Source: Paenibacillus_D tarimensis_A
GTDB taxonomy: Bacteria > Bacillota > Bacilli > Paenibacillales > Paenibacillaceae
Reading direction: 5' to 3'
NCBI GenBank assembly: GCA_041281825.1
Contig: CP166298.1
Span: 4,154,001 to 4,218,000 of the forward strand
Length of the DNA stretch: 64,000 nucleotides
Positions 8,698 to 16,670 of this stretch are shown here, piece after piece; positions within the stretch are counted from its first letter, which is position 1; every line of letters starts with the position of its first letter. The notes beneath the pieces are model-generated. The model saw only the letters and a list, made by a program, of their open reading frames with translations. It ran no database searches and was not told the origin of the DNA. The translations under genes were made by a program, and so were the position numbers.

Positions 8698-9836
8698 CGG
8701 CTCCCCCTTGCTGCGGCTTGGAACGAAAATCGGTTCGGCGCAAACGGCTCCAGCGGAAGATCGGGCTTGCGGCCTTCAAGCAGATCGGCGGTAACGGAAG
8801 CGGTAACGGGACTAAGCAAAATACCGTTGCGGTAATGGCCTGCGGCCATAATGACCCGGGGATGGGCAGGCAATCCCCCAAGCAGCGGCCAGCCGTCCCG
8901 AGTGGCCGGACGCAGTCCCGCCCACCTGTGCGTGGTTTCCAAGTCTTGAAGAAAGGGGAACACACGCGGCCCGATTCGCGTCAATCGTCCGATTCCTTTC
9001 TCGGTAACCGTGTTGTCGAAGCCGGCTACATCCTCCGACGCGCCGCATACGAACGTCCCATTGCCCTTGGCTACCCAATACGCCTGATTGGAAAAGACCA
9101 TATGACGCACACCTCCGGACGGCAGGGGATAAGAGCAGATTTGACCGCGGATCGGATGGACGGGCATCGGCAGGCCGAACCATTGCTCATACATTCCCGT
9201 CCACGCTCCTGCACAGACGACCATCCGGTCTCCGGCGATTCCGGTATTGCCGGCTTGAACCTGTACGCTATCCGCTTCGCACGAAATACCGGTAATCGGA
9301 CCCGCATGCGCAATAAGCCGGACGCCGGTCTTGCGGCATGCGGCTTCAAGCGCCTGTATGAGACGAGGCGCATAAACGTGGCTTTCCGCCGGACAATAGA
9401 GCCCGGCAGCCACATCATCCGCCAGCAAAGGCTCCAGCTTTGCCAGCGCCGTGCGATCGACCAGCTCCGCACCCGCGCCGAACCGGTTCTGCCAATCCAG
9501 TCGCGTGCGAAGCGGAAGCAAGTCCGCCTCATGAAAGACGATATTGATACTGCCTGTTGAGTGCAATTCCGCGTCTATTCCGGAAATCGCTTCGAGCCTG
9601 GCAACCCATTCCGGATATAGGCCCAAGCTAACATGACCCAATTGAAAAAAGGGATCCGGCCGGTCCGGATTTTCCGAGAAGGGCGCCAGCATGCCGGCGG
9701 CGGCGCCCGAAGCCTGCCCGCCGAGCGCCCCCGGTTCGATCAAGGTAACGTCGAATCCCCTTTCCTTTGCTTCAAATGCACAGGACAGCCCGATAATTCC
9801 TCCGCCGAGAACGAGTACATGTTCAGCCAATGTCAA
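8694..9836 (-). CDS. thiO: Glycine oxidase ThiO
   Basis: A 380-residue FAD-dependent amine oxidase that turns glycine into iminoacetate (dehydroglycine), a substrate of the thiazole synthase ThiG in aerobic bacteria. The N-terminal dinucleotide-binding motif is VLVLGGGIIGLSCA with the acidic end of beta-2 at LIEPG. GQASGAAAGMLAP and the C-terminal HRWAGLRPATRDGWPLLGG are typical of the DAO superfamily. The frame begins at a TTG at 9836 or a second TTG at 9830, both behind AAGGAG, so the exact start is open. It overlaps thiG by about 14 bp and thiD by 4 bp, so the three are tightly coupled. Confidence 0.94.
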   Translation of the reverse strand: MTLAEHVLVLGGGIIGLSCAFEAKERGFDVTLIEPGALGGQASGAAAGMLAPFSENPDRPDPFFQLGHVSLGLYPEWVARLEAISGIDAELHSTGSINIVFHEADLLPLRTRLDWQNRFGAGAELVDRTALAKLEPLLADDVAAGLYCPAESHVYAPRLIQALEAACRKTGVRLIAHAGPITGISCEADSVQVQAGNTGIAGDRMVVCAGAWTGMYEQWFGLPMPVHPIRGQICSYPLPSGGVRHMVFSNQAYWVAKGNGTFVCGASEDVAGFDNTVTEKGIGRLTRIGPRVFPFLQDLETTHRWAGLRPATRDGWPLLGGLPAHPRVIMAAGHYRNGILLSPVTASVTADLLEGRKPDLPLEPFAPNRFSFQAAARGSR

Positions 9837-10644
9837 CCGACTCCTTCATCCCGAAACCGGACAACACTCCGTCGCTTGTACTGCTCGCGGAAGCATAACG
9901 GCGCCGGGCAATGCGGCCGGCAAGAAACGCGGTTCGGCCGGCAATGATGGCCAAAGACATCGCTCTCGCCATCGCAACCGGATCCTGGGCCTTGGCAACG
10001 GGCGTATTGGCCAATACTGCCGCAGCTCCCAGCTCCATGGCCAACACGGCATCCGCCGCCGAGCCGATGCCCGCATCGACAATGACCGGCACGCCTGCCT
10101 GCTCGCAGATCAGTCCGATATTATAAGGATTCAATATGCCCAGCCCTGTTCCGATCGGCGCTCCGCCCGGCATCACCGCCGCCGCCCCCGCTTCTTCCAG
10201 CTTCCGGCACAACACGGGATCGTCCGACGTGTAAGGCAAAACGGTGAAATTTTCCTTCACGAGACGCTCTGTTGCGCGCAGCGTTTCGATCGGATCGGGC
10301 AGAAGCGTTTTCTCATCGGCGCTGATCTCAACCTTGATCCAATTCCCCAGCCCAGCCGCGCGCGCCAATCTGGCTATGCGCACCGCTTCATCGGCATTGT
10401 TCGCGCCGGACGTATTGGGCAAGTACGTGAGCGGACGTTCGGAAATGTGCTGCAGAATCGAATCGTCCTCCACACAGTCCAGATTGACCCGTCTCACCGC
10501 AAAGGTAATCACTTCAGCACCGCTTGCATCCAGTGCTTCCTGAAGCACGGCAGGGGAAGGAAATCTCCCCGTCCCGAGAAAAAACCGGGATTGCAGCCGC
10601 TGTCCTCCAATGACCAGAGGATCGGTATTTATCGTATTTACCAT
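9823..10644 (-). CDS. thiG: Thiazole synthase ThiG
   Basis: A 273-residue TIM-barrel enzyme that assembles thiazole phosphate from deoxyxylulose 5-phosphate, dehydroglycine and ThiS thiocarboxylate. Visible features are GTGRFPSP near the start, EVITFAVRRVNLD, NWIKVEISADEKTLLPDP with the Schiff-base lysine region, GIGTGLGILNPYNI, and VDAGIGSAADA for phosphate binding. The ATG at 10644 is 5 bp after the thiE-thiS stop. Its ribosome site is the G-run that also encodes the ThiS Gly-Gly-Gly tail. A longer frame from 10716 overlaps the upstream gene and has no such site. Confidence 0.96.
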   Translation of the reverse strand: MVNTINTDPLVIGGQRLQSRFFLGTGRFPSPAVLQEALDASGAEVITFAVRRVNLDCVEDDSILQHISERPLTYLPNTSGANNADEAVRIARLARAAGLGNWIKVEISADEKTLLPDPIETLRATERLVKENFTVLPYTSDDPVLCRKLEEAGAAAVMPGGAPIGTGLGILNPYNIGLICEQAGVPVIVDAGIGSAADAVLAMELGAAAVLANTPVAKAQDPVAMARAMSLAIIAGRTAFLAGRIARRRYASASSTSDGVLSGFGMKESVDIG

Positions 10645-10649
10645 TTCAT

Positions 10650-11495
10650 CTATCCCCCCCCGACAAAATGTACCAATTCGACCTTGGCGCCGGCAGGCAG
10701 AACGGTTGTCCGCCATTCCTCCTGCGGGACGATCATTCCGTCAAGCTCGACGACTAGCTTTCTTCCGAGCAACCCGTGACGGCCGACCAGCTCGTCGATA
10801 TGGGCTGCAAAGGCCGGCTGCGGACGGCCGTTCAGTACAATCTCTTTCGCTTCATATCCGCTTCCCCGGGCGGCTCGGATGCGAGAGACAAGCTGCTCGC
10901 AGACGCCCCTGACATCCGGACTGCCTACGACAGCCGAAACGGCGCATAACCGCTTCGCGCCCGCCGCAAGCACATCATCTGCATTGTCCGTCGTAATGCC
11001 CCCGATCGCAACAAACGGGATCGTGATTTCCGCAGCGACCTGCCGCACATAATCAAGCGTCACGGCCTTTGCGCCGGGTTTCGTGCCGGTGGGGAACACC
11101 GGTCCTGCCCCGATATAGTCGGCACCTCCCGACTGCGCGGCCCGGGCTTCCTCGATCGCGTGCGTGGATATCCCGATAATACGCCCGCTTCCAAGCCGCG
11201 CTCTCGCCTCCTCCAGCGTGACGTCCTCCTGGCCCAGATGCACGCCGTCGGCACCGACCTCCAGTGCAAGATCGATATAATCATTAATAATAAGCGGAAC
11301 CCCAAATCGCTTCGTTAATGTCCTGAGCTGCCTCGCCTTACGAAGCAGTTCGTCCCGGGATGACGTTTTATCCCGCAGCTGTACGATGTCGGCGCCTCCC
11401 AACAGCGCCTCTTCCATGACTTCGATCATGTCTCGCCCGGGATGATAATTCTCGCCCGTTATCACATAAAGTGAAAAATCGTTTACATTCCCCAT
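10650..11495 (-). CDS. thiE-thiS: Thiamine-phosphate synthase fused to sulphur carrier ThiS
   Basis: One uninterrupted 281-residue frame holds two proteins that are usually separate. Residues 1 to about 210 are ThiE, which joins HMP-PP and thiazole phosphate: VQLRDKTSSRDEL, PLIINDYIDLAL, GVHLGQEDV, GAGPVFPTGTK and AIGGITTDN. Residues of about 215-281 are ThiS: EIVLNGRPQPAF, then VELDGMIVPQEEW and VELVHFVGGG, ending in the Gly-Gly tail that ThiF adenylates. I find no in-frame ATG, GTG or TTG at the junction, so ThiS has no independent start of the usual kind. AGGAG lies nine bases before the ATG at 11495. The fusion needs ThiF and ThiG to work on a tethered carrier. Confidence 0.9.
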   Translation of the reverse strand: MGNVNDFSLYVITGENYHPGRDMIEVMEEALLGGADIVQLRDKTSSRDELLRKARQLRTLTKRFGVPLIINDYIDLALEVGADGVHLGQEDVTLEEARARLGSGRIIGISTHAIEEARAAQSGGADYIGAGPVFPTGTKPGAKAVTLDYVRQVAAEITIPFVAIGGITTDNADDVLAAGAKRLCAVSAVVGSPDVRGVCEQLVSRIRAARGSGYEAKEIVLNGRPQPAFAAHIDELVGRHGLLGRKLVVELDGMIVPQEEWRTTVLPAGAKVELVHFVGGG

Positions 11496-11651
11496 TATTG
11501 ACCGCTCCTCTTCCTCCCCTGAAGCATGAAACATTACCCTCCCGAACAATGAGTATAAAAACTTCGCCGGGTTCTGGATGATTGTTGCTTTCTTAGAACC
11601 GACCGGCCAAGGACTGTATCTCATACCTCAACCATCGCGTGTCGGTATTTT

Positions 11652-11839
11652 CTAACGGTTGGGAGTGACGCTATATTTGCTTTATACCCGTTTTTGCAAG
11701 GTTAACGGTTGTCTGCGCGCCTATTTGCCCAATTTGCATGGTTTAGGGGTCCTTTTTCTGCAAATAACGGCGCATGCAACCGTTAAAACTTGAACTTGGC
11801 GTTTCATCGCCAAATAGCGACACCTACAACCGTTATAAC
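11652..11839. repeat. Fold-back repeat element inside the thiamine operon
   Basis: Four arms share a core of TAACGGTTG followed by a G/C-rich link and CTATTTG-like bases. Two are direct (about 11652-11680 and 11701-11728) and two inverted (about 11760-11786 and 11809-11839), so the whole segment can fold as nested hairpins. It fills most of the 417-bp gap between thiF and thiE-thiS, which is otherwise without a gene. It may be a non-autonomous mobile repeat, and in the transcript it would form a long hairpin. Confidence 0.7.
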
Positions 11840-11912
11840 ATCAACATCTCTGCGACAAACGTTCTTATCAGCACAACCCGGAACTGGAACTCCTCAGCCT
11901 TTATCTTTATTT

Positions 11913-13004
11913 TCAAAAATGTAGATACTTTTCGCATACGATCATCGCGTCGTCCGGATCGGACGTTCCCTGGACAAGCACACGGCCGTCCGGAAACAGG
12001 ACGAGCCTCAGATGGCCGCCGGGCAGTTCCGCACGGACAAGGTACGGATTCGCCATGACCCGGCAGCCTCTTTCCTCAAGCACCCGCTCCCATTCGCGGA
12101 TCGGAAGCGGATGCGGCATCGTGACCTGTACCGTGTCCCTTCCGCATAACGCTGCCGCGGCAAGCTGCCGATGTACGTCCGGTACGCTCCCATATTCCCG
12201 GTCGGCGTGACAGCCGCATACAGGGCAGCTTGAGCTCGGACCGGGGAGCTGCATTTCCCGGAAACCGAATGTCCACAAATCATACGACAACAGCGATCTT
12301 CTTACCGCCTTCTTATTTCCTGACAGCCATTTCAACGCTTCGGCAGCCTGCAGGGAAGCGGTGAAATCGACGGCAGGCGAGATTACTCCGACCGTATCGC
12401 AGGTCATCCCCTCATCCGCTGCGCTGTCCCGGTTTCCGCCGATGACGCATTGCAGGCACCCGGTAACGCCGGGCACGAATACGGCGCTCATGCCGCTAGA
12501 GCCCGCCACACCCCCGTATATGAGCGGAATCCCGTTGCGGTAGCAAACTTCATTAAGCAGCAGCCTCGTCCCGGCATTATCCGTTCCATCGAGCACCAAG
12601 TCGACACCGGCTGCCAGCGGCTCCACCGTTCGCTCCGTTACGTCCGTTACATGCGCCTCTATTTGAACGCCGCTGTTGATCGCCTGCAGCCGCTTGGCAG
12701 CGGCGACCGCTTTCGGCAGCGCTTGCAGCGCATCCTGCTCATCGAAGAGCGACTGGCGCTGCAAATTGCTCGGCTCCACATAGTCCCTGTCGGCGATCCG
12801 AACCGTCCCGACGCCTGCCCGCGCCATATGCTGCGCGAGCGAAGCCCCGAGCGCCCCGATGCCGACAATGAGCACCGAAGCGCGCCGGAGCATCTCCTGC
12901 CCGTTCCGCCCGATTGGGCCGAAGCGCAGCTGTCTCGAATACCGCTCTTCATAACGGATATCCCCGAGCGCCGCATCCGGCCTGCGCTCGCTTAAATCAA
13001 GCAT
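11913..13004 (-). CDS. thiF: ThiF/MoeB-type adenylyltransferase
   Basis: A 363-residue E1-like enzyme that adenylates the C-terminal glycine of a sulphur carrier, here presumably the ThiS domain. Features: VLIVGIGALGASLAQH nucleotide site, DYVEPSNLQRQ, LVLDGTDNAGTR, zinc cysteine pairs CLQC and CPVC, and MTCDTVGVISP near the catalytic Cys. About 75 residues after CPVCGC extend beyond a minimal ThiF and match no domain I recognise with certainty. Its start overlaps the thiC stop by 8 bp. Position in the operon favours ThiF over MoeB or HesA. Confidence 0.9.
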   Translation of the reverse strand: MLDLSERRPDAALGDIRYEERYSRQLRFGPIGRNGQEMLRRASVLIVGIGALGASLAQHMARAGVGTVRIADRDYVEPSNLQRQSLFDEQDALQALPKAVAAAKRLQAINSGVQIEAHVTDVTERTVEPLAAGVDLVLDGTDNAGTRLLLNEVCYRNGIPLIYGGVAGSSGMSAVFVPGVTGCLQCVIGGNRDSAADEGMTCDTVGVISPAVDFTASLQAAEALKWLSGNKKAVRRSLLSYDLWTFGFREMQLPGPSSSCPVCGCHADREYGSVPDVHRQLAAAALCGRDTVQVTMPHPLPIREWERVLEERGCRVMANPYLVRAELPGGHLRLVLFPDGRVLVQGTSDPDDAMIVCEKYLHF

Positions 13005-14757
13005 ACACGTTGCCGCCTGTCGCTTTGAACGCTTCCGCCTTTTCCTTCATGCCGGCTTCTATCGCTTCCTTCGTGTCCAGTCCGTTCTTTTCGGCGTAAT
13101 CGCGAATATCCTGCGTGATCCGCATGCTGCAAAATTTCGGTCCGCACATCGAGCAGAAATGCGCCGTTTTTGCCGCATCCGCAGGCAGCGTTTCATCATG
13201 AAACGCCATCGCGCGCTCCGGATCGAGCGACAGGTGGAATTGATCCTTCCAGCGGAATTCGAACCGCGCTTTGGATAAAGCGTCGTCGCGCTGCTTCGCT
13301 CTAGGATGTCCCTTCGCCAAATCCGCGGCGTGTGCGGCAATTTTATAAGCGATAACACCATCCTTGACGTCTTCCTTATTCGGCAATCCAAGATGCTCCT
13401 TCGGAGTTACGTAACAAAGCATTGCCGTTCCGAACCAGCCGATCATTGCCGCGCCGATCGCCGATGTAATATGGTCGTAACCCGGAGCGATATCGGTCGT
13501 CAGCGGACCAAGCGTATAAAAAGGAGCTTCCTGGCATACCTCCATTTGGCGGTCGACATTTTCTTTGATCAGATGCATCGGCACGTGACCGGGGCCTTCG
13601 ATCATCACTTGAATGTCGTGCTTCCAGGCGATCTTCGTCAATTCGCCAAGCGTCTCCAGCTCGGCAAATTGCGCTTCGTCGTTCGCATCGGCGATGGAGC
13701 CCGGACGAAGGCCGTCACCCAGCGAGAACGACACGTCGTAAGCTTTCATGATCTCACAAATCTCTTCAAAATGCGTATATAGGAAATTTTCCCTATGATG
13801 CGCAAGGCACCATGCGGCCATAATCGAGCCGCCGCGGGATACAATGCCGGTCACACGCTTGGCGGTAAGCGGAACGTAACGGAGCAGCACCCCGGCATGG
13901 ATAGTAAAATAATCGACGCCCTGTTCCGCCTGTTCGATCAGCGTGTCCCGGAATACTTCCCAGTTTAAATCCTCCGCGACGCCGTTCACTTTCTCAAGCG
14001 CCTGATAAATCGGCACCGTTCCGACCGGCACCGGCGAATTGCGGATAATCCATTCCCGCGTCGTGTGAATGTTTTTACCGGTGGACAAATCCATAATCGT
14101 ATCGGCGCCCCAGCGCGTCGCCCATGTCATCTTCTCCACTTCCTCCTCGATGGACGAGGCAACGGCGGAGTTGCCGATATTCGCATTGATTTTCACATGG
14201 AAATTCCGTCCGATGATCATCGGCTCGCTCTCGGGATGGTTAATATTCGCCGGAATGATCGCTCTGCCTTCCGCCACTTCCTTGCGCACGAATTCCGGCT
14301 CCATCCCTTCCCGGATCGCTATGTATTCCATCTCGGGGGTTATAATGCCGCGACGGGCATAATGCATCTGGGTTACATTTCGCCTTTCCCTCGCTCTTAA
14401 CGGACGGCGGGATAAGCCGGGGAACTGCTCTTCGCCCTTCTCGCCCGCTCTCTCCTCCGAGATGAAGCCGTTATCCTCCGGTTTGATGCTGCGGCCGTCA
14501 TATTCCTCCGTATCGCCCCGCTCCTCGATCCAGGTCCGGCGAAGGGCTGGAAGACCTCGGCGCACATCGGCTTCATAACCCGAATCGGTATACGGACCGC
14601 TCGCATCGTATACGCGAACCGGTTCGTTCGGCGCATCGTTCCCGTTCACCGAAGTCGGGCTTAACTCGATTTCCCTCATTGGAACTTGAATATCGCTCCG
14701 GGACCCTTTCGCATAAACTTTGCGGCTGCCCGGCAACGGAGTCGTAAAAATAGACAT
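12997..14757 (-). CDS. thiC: Phosphomethylpyrimidine synthase ThiC
   Basis: A 586-residue radical-SAM enzyme that rearranges aminoimidazole ribotide into HMP-phosphate. The C-terminal cluster motif CSMCGPKFC (CxxCxxxxC for the 4Fe-4S centre) is intact. Other typical blocks are MHYARRGIITPEMEYIAIRE, ATRWGADTIMDLSTGKNIHT, SIMAAWCLAHHRENFLYTHF and MIEGPGHVPMH. The ATG at 14757 is chosen because GGGAGG stands seven bases upstream; the 14772 alternative would swallow that site. It is the first gene after the TPP riboswitch and so the most directly regulated. Confidence 0.97.
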   Translation of the reverse strand: MSIFTTPLPGSRKVYAKGSRSDIQVPMREIELSPTSVNGNDAPNEPVRVYDASGPYTDSGYEADVRRGLPALRRTWIEERGDTEEYDGRSIKPEDNGFISEERAGEKGEEQFPGLSRRPLRARERRNVTQMHYARRGIITPEMEYIAIREGMEPEFVRKEVAEGRAIIPANINHPESEPMIIGRNFHVKINANIGNSAVASSIEEEVEKMTWATRWGADTIMDLSTGKNIHTTREWIIRNSPVPVGTVPIYQALEKVNGVAEDLNWEVFRDTLIEQAEQGVDYFTIHAGVLLRYVPLTAKRVTGIVSRGGSIMAAWCLAHHRENFLYTHFEEICEIMKAYDVSFSLGDGLRPGSIADANDEAQFAELETLGELTKIAWKHDIQVMIEGPGHVPMHLIKENVDRQMEVCQEAPFYTLGPLTTDIAPGYDHITSAIGAAMIGWFGTAMLCYVTPKEHLGLPNKEDVKDGVIAYKIAAHAADLAKGHPRAKQRDDALSKARFEFRWKDQFHLSLDPERAMAFHDETLPADAAKTAHFCSMCGPKFCSMRITQDIRDYAEKNGLDTKEAIEAGMKEKAEAFKATGGNVYA

Positions 14758-14787
14758 AAAAATACCTCCCAAGAATAATATTGTTCG

Positions 14788-14895
14788 AGTTTAAAAAGTC
14801 CGGTTTTCAGCACCTAGAATATTGAATAAAGCTTCAAGATTCGGTGTGAACCACTTCCCGAAATGCTTCGTGATCAAAAGTGGACTTTTTAAACT
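14788..14895. mobile_element. 108-bp MITE-like element in the thiC leader
   Basis: Perfect 14-bp terminal inverted repeats (AGTTTAAAAAGTCC at 14788-14801 and its reverse complement at 14882-14895) enclose about 80 bp without an ORF. The element lies between the riboswitch terminator and the thiC start, so it would be part of the thiC mRNA leader. No transposase is nearby, so any movement would need one in trans. Only one copy is visible in this window. Confidence 0.6.
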
Positions 14896-14968
14896 ACCTC
14901 TAATAGAATCCCTAGGAGGCGCGTTAGTTGGATTGCAGCTTCACCGAATGCGGCGTGATTCTAAAAAT

Positions 14969-14998
14969 CAAAAAAGCCGCTCCGGCGAAGGAGCAGCT
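14969..14998 (-). terminator. Riboswitch-controlled terminator before thiC
   Basis: A 9-bp stem (14990-14998 with 14975-14983, one G-T pair) and a 6-base loop are followed in the minus direction by six T. It lies about 85 bases after the TPP aptamer, the place expected for the expression platform: TPP-bound aptamer favours this terminator and cuts off thiC and the genes behind it. Confidence 0.85.
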
Positions 14999-15080
14999 GA
15001 ATGATGCATTGGCACAGACGCTATGCAGGGCTTTTGAAACCGCGCGATTCCGGCGTCCGGGAATAAACCAAAGCACTATC

Positions 15081-15169
15081 CCACTTTCCTACGCTGGTAT
15101 AACCCAGATCAGGTTCAAAGGGACCAAGGCGGCAAGCCTTATCTCAGCCCTAACGGGCGCCCCTAGTGG
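15081..15169 (-). promoter_or_regulatory. TPP riboswitch (THI element)
   Basis: The minus strand carries the conserved THI-box blocks in order: AGGGGCGCCCG, GGGCTGAGAT, a variable stem, then CCCTTTGAACCTGATCTGG and ACCAGCGTAGGAAAG. The CUGAGA bulge that reads the pyrimidine and the ACCUGAUCUGG/GCGUAGG region for the pyrophosphate are intact. It begins about 14 bases after the -10 of the promoter and controls thiC-thiF-thiES-thiG-thiO-thiD by premature termination. Confidence 0.97.
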
Positions 15170-15182
15170 ATTCGTTGCTTTG

Positions 15183-15212
15183 ACTATATCCATTGCGGTG
15201 CCGTTTTGTCAA
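15183..15212 (-). promoter_or_regulatory. SigA-type promoter of the thiamine operon
   Basis: The minus strand reads TTGACA (15212-15207), an 18-base spacer, then TATAGT (15188-15183). Transcription would begin a few bases before the riboswitch, leaving almost no unpaired 5' sequence. Confidence 0.88.
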
Positions 15213-15226
15213 GAATAATTTATTCA

Positions 15227-15285
15227 TCCTGACATAGGAGCGGAGCTCAAAGTCTCTCTGCTTCTTAAAGTCTCTCTGCTTATGG
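15227..15285 (-). repeat. Degenerate copy of the SD-leader repeat
   Basis: The minus strand has two GCAGAGAGACTTT units, then GAGCTCCGCTCCTATGTCAGGATG, read in two pieces as the hairpin and the ribosome-site end of the family consensus. This copy lies upstream of the thiamine promoter and has no gene directly behind it, so it seems to be a relic. It overlaps the 3' end of the glycosyltransferase gene upstream. Confidence 0.65.
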
Positions 15286-16437
15286 CCGATGCTCTCGAAG
15301 CATTTCCCGCCATCGCTCGGCAGTGTTTGCCCAAGTAAAATGCCTTTCTATTCGCTCGCGGCTGCCCAGCCCCATCGAAGTCCGCAGTTCGGCATTTTCA
15401 AGCAGCAGCAGCAAGCGGTCCCTTAGCTGCCGGTGCAAATCTTCCGGATCCGCAAGGTATCCGGTTGTCCCGTCCTCAATAATCTCCGTCATGCCGCCGG
15501 CTCTGGTCGCGACGACCGGCAGTCCGCACGCCATCGCCTCGACATTGACAAGCCCAAACGCTTCCCTGCCACTCGATGGAACAACCGCGATATCTGCGGC
15601 TAGAAACCAGTTCGGCACTTGATCATAGGAAACGTAGGGAACAAACTTCACATGGTTCGGCCACATGCGCCCCAGCCGCCCAAGCTTTCTGCTGTATGAG
15701 GTCATCCGATGCGATCCGTAGAAGGCGCTCCCGACAATAACGAGAAGAGTATCGGGACGGGAGGCAGCCAGTTCCGGCAAAACCTGAAGCAGATGGTGCA
15801 CGCCTTTGGACGGGATGAGCCGTCCCATAAACAAGATGACGTTTCGGTTTTCCCAGCCTCTTGCCCTTCGCAGCTTCTCACGCCTGGCCATCCCCTCGGG
15901 GGAGTATTGGGAAATAAACTTCGAAGGCTCTACCCCCAAATGAACGACATGAATCTTAGGCGACGCTTCAGGTACAAGCGAAGAGACAACCTCGCCCAGA
16001 AACTTGCTGTTCACCACAATTCGCTCCGCACCGGCAAAACAGCGTCTCAAACGGGATCTTCGAATCTGATTCGGACCGATAAACGTCGAAGAGTGGAGGC
16101 TAAGCCAAACGCGCGCTTGCGGATAAGATTTTTTAATCTGTAAGACAAATTTCGGTCGATTTTCTACAACGACGACATCCGGCCTGTATTGTCTAAGCGA
16201 TCGTGCGACAGAGCGGATATACTTCAATTTGTCGGCGGCAGGATAGCGAAAGCAGGGGACTCCCATCAAGCTCCCGCGTCGGGGAAGCTTTCGGGATGCT
16301 CTCCCGTATATCCTCGGCGCGGCCTCGCCTGCAAGCTGAGGTACAATGTTTTCCACAACCCGTTCGACCGAGCTGCTTTTGGCGGAAGGCAGAGTAAACG
16401 TGCCGGGTGTTATGAAAGCGACTTTGGGCATAACCAT
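15280..16437 (-). CDS. Family 4 glycosyltransferase
   Basis: A 385-residue GT-B enzyme. The N-terminal half starts KVAFITPGTFTLPSAKSSSVE. The C-terminal donor domain shows ILFMGRLIPSKGVHHLL, AVVPSSGREAFGLVNVEAMA with the E-x7-E motif region, and GLPVVATRAGG. It resembles the CotSA/YtcC branch of sporulation-linked glycosyltransferases, but I cannot separate that from general GT4 enzymes without a search. AAAGAGGTG lies 11 bases before the ATG. It stands alone on the minus strand, divergent from psd, and its last bases touch a leader-repeat relic. Confidence 0.85.
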   Translation of the reverse strand: MVMPKVAFITPGTFTLPSAKSSSVERVVENIVPQLAGEAAPRIYGRASRKLPRRGSLMGVPCFRYPAADKLKYIRSVARSLRQYRPDVVVVENRPKFVLQIKKSYPQARVWLSLHSSTFIGPNQIRRSRLRRCFAGAERIVVNSKFLGEVVSSLVPEASPKIHVVHLGVEPSKFISQYSPEGMARREKLRRARGWENRNVILFMGRLIPSKGVHHLLQVLPELAASRPDTLLVIVGSAFYGSHRMTSYSRKLGRLGRMWPNHVKFVPYVSYDQVPNWFLAADIAVVPSSGREAFGLVNVEAMACGLPVVATRAGGMTEIIEDGTTGYLADPEDLHRQLRDRLLLLLENAELRTSMGLGSRERIERHFTWANTAERWREMLREHRP

Positions 16438-16670
16438 TGCCTTTGGCGCACCTCTTTCCCGTAAGCTGTCTCATTTATGACAACATACACAATAAGCGCT
16501 TCTACAGGCACGGCAAGCCCCTATGCCCGTACACCCAATTCGGATGAACCTGCGGCAAAGCCTTTTTTCAATCCGGTGACAAGAGCAGTTGATTTGTCCT
16601 TCCCGATGTGGCACACTAATTCGGAAGAGAAGTGGAAAGCGCATGTTGGAAAGGACGTGACGAAATCGGC

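Noticed and set aside
10645..10716. Longer N-terminus for ThiG
   Set aside because: It would overlap ThiS by 67 bp, lacks a ribosome site and adds residues foreign to the family.
10840..10870. Separate thiS start inside the fusion
   Set aside because: The only ATG there is out of frame and meets a stop after seven codons. No in-frame ATG, GTG or TTG is present at the junction.
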